Assembly (NCBI GenBank): GCA_026393985.1
Contig: JAPKZB010000072.1
Coordinates: 1-37,163, forward strand
DNA length: 37,163 nucleotides
Source: Acidobacteriota bacterium
Lineage (GTDB): Bacteria > Acidobacteriota > Terriglobia > Bryobacterales > Bryobacteraceae
Reading direction: 5' to 3'
The number at the start of each line of letters is the position of its first letter. The first letter of the stretch is position 1. Below are positions 32,033-37,163 of this stretch, piece after piece. The notes below the pieces were generated by a model. The model saw nothing but the letters and a program-made list of their open reading frames with translations. It was not told where the DNA came from and made no database searches. Both the position numbers and the translations under genes were made by a program.

Positions 32033-33148
32033 GTGATCCTTCGCCGCCTTCTGCTCTTTGCCCTGCTCCTCGGATTGGCCGCCGCGGCCTGGTGGTTCAC
32101 CCAACGCCCCGCCCCGCCCCCCACCGTCTATGGCATCGTCGAATCCCGGCGCGTCGAAGTCGGCTCCAAAATCGGCGGCCGCGTCACCGAAGTCCTCGTT
32201 GAAGAAGGCGCCCTCGTCGACCCCGAAACGCCCCTGGTGCGCTTCGACTACGCCGAACTCCGCGCCCGCCTCCGCCAGGCCGAAGCCCGCATCGCCGAAT
32301 CCGCCGCCCGCCTCACCCAACTGACCCGCGGCCTCCGCCCCGAAGAGATCGCCCAGGCCACCGCCGCCGCCCAGCAGGCCCGCGCCCGCTGGCAGGCCGC
32401 CCGCAACGGCCCCCGGCCGCAAGAGATCGCCCAGGCCCGCGCCGAACTGCAGGCCGCCACCGCCGAACTCGAAACCGCCTACACCACCGCCAAACGCCTC
32501 GAACAACTCGCCCGCTCCGGCGACGTCTCCCCCCAATCGCTCGACGAAGCCACCGGCCGCCGCAACACGCTCAATGCCCGCGCCCGCGCCCTCCGCGAGC
32601 GGGTCCAGCTCCTCGAAGCCGGCACCCGGCCCGAAGAGCTCGAAGCGGCCGAACAGCAGGCCCTCCAGGCCGAAAAAGCCGCCGCCGTCGCCCGCCTCGG
32701 CGCCCGCCCGGAAGAGCTCGCCCAGGCCCGCGCCCGCTGGGAACAGGCCCAGGCCGAAGCCGCCCAGCTCGCCACGCAACTCGCCGAAGTAGAGGTGCGG
32801 GCCCCCGCCCGCGTCCGGGTCGAAACCGTCTCCGTCCGCCCGGGCGATCTCGTCCCCGCCGGCCGCCCCGTCGTCTCCCTGCTCGAAGAGTCCCAAACCT
32901 GGGTCCGCGCCTACGTCCCGGCGCCCGAACTCAGCGCCTGGCCCGTCGGCACCCGCGTCGAAGTCCGGCTCGATAGTGGCCAGAGCCTCCCCGGCGCCGT
33001 GCAGCAGGTCGCCGCCCAGGCCGAGTTCCTCCCCCGCAACATTCAGACCCGCGAGGACCGCTCCCACCAGGTCTTCGCCATCAAGATCCGCACCACCGGC
33101 GCCGAGCTCCGCTCGGGCATGGCCGCGACGGTCCGGCGGATTCCCTGA
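32033..33148 (+). CDS. HlyD-family membrane fusion protein of an ABC efflux pump
   Basis: A 371-residue periplasmic adaptor. One N-terminal membrane helix (about 3-23) is followed by a biotinyl-lipoyl-like half ([20 protein letters not shown], 36-55), a long Ala/Glu/Arg-rich coiled-coil hairpin (about 75-250) and the second lipoyl half plus beta-barrel ([37 protein letters not shown]). It resembles YhiI/YbhG-type adaptors, which bridge an ABC-2 pump to an outer-membrane channel. No TolC-like gene is present in the window. The start is GTG at 32033. Its stop overlaps the ATPase ATG (TGATG), so it is coupled as first gene of the operon. Confidence 0.88.
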   Translation: MILRRLLLFALLLGLAAAAWWFTQRPAPPPTVYGIVESRRVEVGSKIGGRVTEVLVEEGALVDPETPLVRFDYAELRARLRQAEARIAESAARLTQLTRGLRPEEIAQATAAAQQARARWQAARNGPRPQEIAQARAELQAATAELETAYTTAKRLEQLARSGDVSPQSLDEATGRRNTLNARARALRERVQLLEAGTRPEELEAAEQQALQAEKAAAVARLGARPEELAQARARWEQAQAEAAQLATQLAEVEVRAPARVRVETVSVRPGDLVPAGRPVVSLLEESQTWVRAYVPAPELSAWPVGTRVEVRLDSGQSLPGAVQQVAAQAEFLPRNIQTREDRSHQVFAIKIRTTGAELRSGMAATVRRIP

Positions 33149-34080
33149 TGCCCCCCGTCATCGAAACGCGGGAGATCTCCGTCCGCTTCGGCGCGTTTAC
33201 CGCCGTCGACCGCGTCAGCCTCACCGTCGACCGCGGCGAGGTCTTCGGCCTGCTCGGCCCCAACGGCTCCGGTAAAACCACCCTCATCAAATCCCTGTGC
33301 GGCCTCGTCAAAATCTCCGGCGGCGAGGGGCGCCTGCTCGGCCTCGACGTGCGCGCCGAAGCCCCCGCCATCCGCCGCCGCATCGGCTACATGTCCCAGC
33401 GCTTCGGACTCTACGAGGATCTCACGGCCCGGGAAAACCTCGAATTCTATTCCGGCGTCTACGGCCTCACCGCGGACCGCTACGCCCGGCGCCTGGCAAG
33501 CGTCGTCGGGTTGACGGCCATTACCCCCTACCTCGACCGCCGCGCAAGCCAGCTCTCCGGCGGCTGGAAGCAGCGCCTCGCCCTCGGCTGCGCCATCGTC
33601 CACGAACCCGAAGTCGTCTTTCTCGATGAGCCTACCGCCGGCATCGACCCGGTCGCCCGCCGCGCGCTCTGGGACCTCGTCTTCCAGCTCTCCGGCCAGG
33701 GCGTCACCTTTCTCGTCACCACGCACTACATGGACGAAGCCGAACGCTGCGGCCGCGTCGGCTATCTGTACAACTCCACCATGGTCGCCATGGGTACCGT
33801 CGAAGAGCTCAAGCGCCTGCCGGCCGCCAATCCCCCGGGCACCGCACGCTACGAAATCACCTGCCCGAACATCACCGAGACGCTCGCCACGGTCCGCGCC
33901 CTGCCCTTCGTCCGCGAAGCCACCATCTTCGGACAGTCCATCCACGCCCTCGCCGATGCCGCCGCCGCCCCCGCCTTGGCCACCGCCACCGGCGTAGCCC
34001 CCCGGCCCATCGAGCCCTCGCTCGAAGATGTCTTCGTCACCCTCACCAACCGCATCCTCGCCGACCGGAGTGCCTTATGA
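33148..34080 (+). CDS. ABC transporter ATP-binding protein (YbhF-like)
   Basis: A 310-residue single ATPase domain with Walker [10 protein letters not shown] (37-45), Q-loop [13 protein letters not shown], signature LSGGWKQR (136-143), Walker [13 protein letters not shown] (156-167) and the H-loop in [12 protein letters not shown]. The [13 protein letters not shown] form and the C-terminal extension (from about 230) are typical of the drug-efflux ABC-2 subfamily including YbhF. E. coli YbhF and YhiH are tandem ATPases, but this one is a single half-size protein, so it is expected to dimerise. It powers the permease that follows, whose start overlaps its stop (ATGA). Substrate unknown. Confidence 0.93.
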   Translation: MPPVIETREISVRFGAFTAVDRVSLTVDRGEVFGLLGPNGSGKTTLIKSLCGLVKISGGEGRLLGLDVRAEAPAIRRRIGYMSQRFGLYEDLTARENLEFYSGVYGLTADRYARRLASVVGLTAITPYLDRRASQLSGGWKQRLALGCAIVHEPEVVFLDEPTAGIDPVARRALWDLVFQLSGQGVTFLVTTHYMDEAERCGRVGYLYNSTMVAMGTVEELKRLPAANPPGTARYEITCPNITETLATVRALPFVREATIFGQSIHALADAAAAPALATATGVAPRPIEPSLEDVFVTLTNRILADRSAL

Positions 34081-35183
34081 GCCTGTTCGCCGGCGCCTGG
34101 CCCATGCTCCGCAAAGAGTTCGTCCACCTGCGCCGCGACCCGGGCACGGTCATCTTCGCCCTGCTCATTCCCGTCATCCAGCTCATCATCTTCGGCTTTG
34201 CCCTGAACATGAACGTCCGGCAGATCCCCACCGTCGTCTACGACCAGGCGCCCTCCCAGCGCAGCCGGGAACTCATCGCCCGCTTCCGCTCCACCGACAC
34301 CTTCGCCCTCGTCGCGCAGGTCACCTCCGACGCCGAACTCGAACACGAAATCCGCAGCGGCCACGCCCAGGCCGCCTTGAAAATACCCTACGACTACGCC
34401 GACCGCGTCCTCGCCGGCCGCGGCGCTACCGTCCAGTTGCTTGTCGACGGCTCCGACTCGACCGTTTCAAGCGCAGCCCTCAACGTCTTCAACGCCCTCA
34501 TCCTGCTCGAAAACCAGCGCCTCGCCCGCGCCGGGCCGCCCATCGTCGAAGCCCGGCCGGCCGTTCTGTTCAACCCGGCCACCCGTTCGCCGAACTTCTT
34601 CGTCCCGGGCCTGGTGGCCGCCCTTGTCCAGATCATGGTCATCATCCTGGTTGCGCTGTCCGTCGTCCGGGAGCGGGAACGCGGCACCCTCGAGCAGTTA
34701 ACCGTAACTCCCGTGCAGCCGCTGGGAGTAATGTTGGGTAAGATGATCCCGTATGTCACGCTCGGGTTCCTTGAAATCTGCTGGGTGCTGCTCATCATGC
34801 GGGTCGTCTTCGCCGTGCCCATCCATGGCAGCTTGGCGACGCTCCTTCTGCTCGCCGTGCCCTTTCTGGTGGCTTCGGCGGGCATCGGGCTATTAATCTC
34901 AACACGCGCCAACTCCCAGGCCGAAGCGTTTCAAATGGCCTTCGGCACCATGCTCCCGTCCATCTTCCTTTCGGGGTATATCTTCCCGATCAATAACATG
35001 CCGGCGCAGTTCCAGCTTGTAAGTAAGATAATACCTACCACTTACTTCATCGAAGTTACTCGCGGAGTCATCCTCCGCGGCGCCGGCCTCGCCGACTTAT
35101 GGCCCAACGGCGCCGTCCTCACCGCCATGGCGCTCGCCGCCGTCGGCCTCGCCGCCCGCCAGTTCCACCGCCGCCTCAGTTAA
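34077..35183 (+). CDS. ABC-2 type permease (YbhR/YhhJ-like)
   Basis: A 368-residue ABC-2 membrane protein. One N-terminal helix (about 20-42, [19 protein letters not shown]) is followed by a large periplasmic domain (about 45-170), then five helices. The conserved region between helices reads [25 protein letters not shown], a hallmark of this permease family (split: [11 protein letters not shown] at about 197-207). Later helices include the [19 protein letters not shown] stretch. With the ATPase and adaptor it makes a complete exporter for drugs or lipophilic compounds. No terminator hairpin is visible between it and the P-type ATPase gene. Confidence 0.92.
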   Translation: MSLFAGAWPMLRKEFVHLRRDPGTVIFALLIPVIQLIIFGFALNMNVRQIPTVVYDQAPSQRSRELIARFRSTDTFALVAQVTSDAELEHEIRSGHAQAALKIPYDYADRVLAGRGATVQLLVDGSDSTVSSAALNVFNALILLENQRLARAGPPIVEARPAVLFNPATRSPNFFVPGLVAALVQIMVIILVALSVVRERERGTLEQLTVTPVQPLGVMLGKMIPYVTLGFLEICWVLLIMRVVFAVPIHGSLATLLLLAVPFLVASAGIGLLISTRANSQAEAFQMAFGTMLPSIFLSGYIFPINNMPAQFQLVSKIIPTTYFIEVTRGVILRGAGLADLWPNGAVLTAMALAAVGLAARQFHRRLS

Positions 35184-35263
35184 CCGGCCTTGGCTTCGTT
35201 TCGCAAAACAGCCCTCCGCGCCGCCGGCCCGGCCCCGCGCCCAGCATCCCGGCCCAACAGTGG

Positions 35264-35269
35264 TACCGT
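35264..35269 (+). promoter_or_regulatory. Possible -10 element before the P-type ATPase gene
   Basis: TACCGT, six bases before the GTG at 35276 and nine before the ATG at 35279. The 92-base gap after the permease contains no other feature I can name. Confidence 0.25.
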
Positions 35270-35278
35270 TAGGCAGTG

Positions 35279-37066
35279 ATGTCTATCATCGCGATTCTGG
35301 CCGCTCTCGGCATCGCCCTCCACCTGGCCACCGGCTTCCCCTGGCCGCTCTACACCGTTCTGGTGCTCGGTGGCCTCCCCCTCCTCTGGGGCCTCCTCCA
35401 ACGTCTCCGCGCCCTCGACTTCGGCTCCGACCTCCTCGCCGGCATGTCCATCCTCACCGCAGTGCTGCTCGAGCAATACCTGGTCGGCTCCCTCGTCGTC
35501 CTCATGCTCTCCGGCGGCACCGCCCTTGAAGAGTACGCCATGCGCCGCGCCTCGGCCGTACTCGCCGCCTTAGCCAAACGCATGCCCCGCATCGCCCATC
35601 GCCGCACCGAGGCCGGCATCGCCGATATCCCCCTCGAGCAGGTCGCCCTCGGCGACACCCTGGTCGTTTTCCCCCACGAAACCTGCCCCGCCGACGGCAC
35701 CGTCCTCGCCGGCCACGGCGCCATGGATGAGTCCTTCCTCACCGGCGAACCCTTCCACATCGCCAAACTCCCCGGCGCCACCGTCCTCTCGGGCGCCATC
35801 AACGGCGAAGCCGTCCTCGAAATTCGCACCGACAAACTGCCCGTCGACTCCCGCTACGCCCAGATCATGCGCGTCATGCAGGAGGCCGAACAGGCCCGCC
35901 CCTCCATGCGCCGCCTCGCCGACCGCCTCGGCAGCTGGTACACCCCGCTCGCCCTCGCCGTCGCCGCCGCCGGCTGGGCGCTCAGCGGCGACCCCAGCCG
36001 CTTCCTCGCCGTCCTCGTCATCGCCACCCCCTGCCCCCTGCTCATCGCCATCCCCGTCGCCATTCTCGGCGCCATCTCCCTAGCCGCCCGGCGCGCCATC
36101 ATTATTAAAGATCCCGCGCTGCTCGAACGCATCGACACCTGCCGCACCTTCATCTTCGATAAGACCGGCACCCTCACCTACGGCCGCCCCGCGCTCACCG
36201 GCCTCGTCACCGCCCCCGGCATCGCCCGCGGCGAGGCCCTCGCCTGGGCCGCCAGCCTCGAACAGTTCTCGAAGCACCCCTTGGCCGCCCCCGTCCTCGC
36301 CGCCGCCCAGGCCGAAGGCATCGCCCTCGCCCCCATCCTCTCCGTCAGCGAAAAACCCGGCCAGGGGCTCACCGGCCATCTCGACGGCCGCCAAATCGCC
36401 ATCACCGGCAGCTCCAAGGTCAACCTGCCCAACCTGCCCCCCACCCAACCCGGCATGGAGGCCCTCCTCCTGCTCGACGGCGCCTTCGCCGCCGCCCTCC
36501 AGTTTCAGGACGCCCCCCGCGCCGAAAGTAAGTCCTTCATCGGCCACCTCCACCCTCGCCACGGCGCCCGCAAAGTACTCCTGCTCTCGGGCGACCGGGA
36601 GACCGAAGTCCGCTATCTCGCCTCCGAAGTCGGCATCTCCGAAGTCCTCTCGAACAAGAGTCCCGAAGAGAAGGTAGCCATCGTCCGCCAGGAGACCGCC
36701 CTCGCCCCCACCCTCTTCGTCGGCGATGGCATCAACGACGCCCCCGCCATGCAGGCCGCCACCGTAGGCATCGCCTTCGGCCAGAACAGCGACGTCACGG
36801 CCGAAGCCGCCGGCGCCGTCATCCTCGAAGCCTCGCTGCACAAGGTGGACGAACTGATCCACATCGGCCAACGCCTCCGGCGCATCGCCCTCCAATGCGC
36901 CATCGGCGGCATGGCGCTGAGCCTCATCGGTATGGTCGCCGCCGCCACCGGCTACCTGCCGCCGGTGGCCGGCGCCGTTGCCCAGGAGTTCATCGACCTC
37001 GCCGCCGTCCTGAACGCTCTCCGAATGGCGTTACCCACCGGAGAGCTCAGCGACATCGACGCCTAG
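35279..37066 (+). CDS. P1B-type heavy-metal-translocating ATPase lacking a metal-binding N-domain
   Basis: A 595-residue P-type ATPase. The actuator TGE loop ([10 protein letters not shown]), the membrane metal site [11 protein letters not shown] with C252, the phosphorylated Asp D294 in DKTGTLT, the P1B-specific HP pair at H333-P334 (FSKHPLA) and the hinge GDGINDAP (D483) are all present. The Cys-Pro-Cys of copper pumps is Thr-Pro-Cys here, and there is no N-terminal HMA domain; the protein starts directly with membrane helices. The last helix reads [14 protein letters not shown], with acidic residues that may form part of the ion site. Copper is unlikely; zinc, cadmium, manganese or cobalt remain open. 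ATG at 35279 is chosen; GTG at 35276 is one codon upstream. Confidence 0.9.
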   Translation: MSIIAILAALGIALHLATGFPWPLYTVLVLGGLPLLWGLLQRLRALDFGSDLLAGMSILTAVLLEQYLVGSLVVLMLSGGTALEEYAMRRASAVLAALAKRMPRIAHRRTEAGIADIPLEQVALGDTLVVFPHETCPADGTVLAGHGAMDESFLTGEPFHIAKLPGATVLSGAINGEAVLEIRTDKLPVDSRYAQIMRVMQEAEQARPSMRRLADRLGSWYTPLALAVAAAGWALSGDPSRFLAVLVIATPCPLLIAIPVAILGAISLAARRAIIIKDPALLERIDTCRTFIFDKTGTLTYGRPALTGLVTAPGIARGEALAWAASLEQFSKHPLAAPVLAAAQAEGIALAPILSVSEKPGQGLTGHLDGRQIAITGSSKVNLPNLPPTQPGMEALLLLDGAFAAALQFQDAPRAESKSFIGHLHPRHGARKVLLLSGDRETEVRYLASEVGISEVLSNKSPEEKVAIVRQETALAPTLFVGDGINDAPAMQAATVGIAFGQNSDVTAEAAGAVILEASLHKVDELIHIGQRLRRIALQCAIGGMALSLIGMVAAATGYLPPVAGAVAQEFIDLAAVLNALRMALPTGELSDIDA

Positions 37067-37076
37067 AACAACCCAC

Positions 37077-37163
37077 CTAGAACAGGACCTTCATCACCAG
37101 CACCACCTGCCGCGTTACATTGTTCTGGGCCGGATTCAGTTGACCAAACCGCGGGTCCGTCAC
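37077..37163 (-). CDS. C-terminus of an outer-membrane (TonB-receptor-like) protein, partial
   Basis: The last 28 codons of a minus-strand gene that begins beyond the right edge. The peptide DPRFGQLNPAQNNVTR followed by QVVLVMKVLF and a stop ends in an amphipathic beta strand with terminal Phe, the sorting signal of outer-membrane barrels. The FGQ(L/I)-N/T-x-x-R-QVxLxxK form is common at the end of the Cna/carboxypeptidase-domain TonB-dependent receptors that are abundant in Acidobacteriota. It converges on the ATPase gene with 10 bases between stops. Confidence 0.65.
   Translation of the reverse strand: MTDPRFGQLNPAQNNVTRQVVLVMKVLF

Overview
The window is about 63% GC, densely coded bacterial chromosome. 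It is most like a soil Acidobacteriota genome of the Solibacter/Bryobacter type. Pointers are a DUF1549/DUF1553 plus DUF1501 gene pair, many small secreted proteins of unknown function, proteins with Ig-like repeats, an ATP-dependent DNA ligase with its own MBL exonuclease, and at the right edge a TonB-receptor-like C-terminus ending in Phe. This placement is inferred from gene content, not from a marker gene.

Layout. (1) 1-2101: end of an integrated element. A possible IS21-family end is followed by an excisionase-like DNA-binding protein, a tyrosine integrase and a hairpin terminator. The integrase lies next to the 3' end of tRNA-Leu(CAG), so the element should extend leftwards out of the window. 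(2) 8178-2153, minus strand: a tightly coupled five-gene operon for NHL-repeat protein, DUF1549/DUF1553 cytochrome-like protein, DUF1501 protein, a SUMF1-domain/class A beta-lactamase-like fusion, and a low-molecular-weight phosphatase. (3) 8326-13100, plus strand: a small secreted protein, a 1006-residue OmpA/barrel/PKD/Ig-repeat envelope protein with a strong terminator, and a LamG-fold protein. (4) 19607-13097, minus strand: two gene sets. One is HAD phosphatase, degenerate histidine-kinase/receiver hybrid and small secreted protein. The other is VOC protein, MFS exporter, TPR protein and polytopic membrane protein. (5) 19678-24535: a lone fliM, a decayed type II NADH dehydrogenase gene, then a ligase-associated exonuclease and DNA ligase. 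(6) 26812-24557: a secreted subtilisin with three Ig-like repeats. (7) 27086-31883: ROK glucokinase, xylulokinase-like kinase and PriA in one overlapping run. (8) 32033-35183: a complete ABC-2 efflux system (membrane fusion protein, ATPase, permease). (9) 35279-37066: a P1B-type metal ATPase without N-terminal metal-binding domain. (10) 37077-37163: the last 28 codons of an outer-membrane protein.

Themes. Many first genes of transcription units lack a Shine-Dalgarno sequence and have a -10-like hexamer 6-10 bases before the start codon, which suggests widespread leaderless transcription. Several proteins keep a family fold but have lost the key residues: the SUMF1 domain lacks the catalytic Cys pair, the histidine kinase lacks both His and Asp phosphoacceptors, and the NADH dehydrogenase is a pseudogene. 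No CRISPR array, rRNA or known riboswitch was recognised. The best candidates for something undescribed are the five-gene operon with its SUMF1/beta-lactamase fusion, and the HAD/pseudo-kinase/secreted-protein set.
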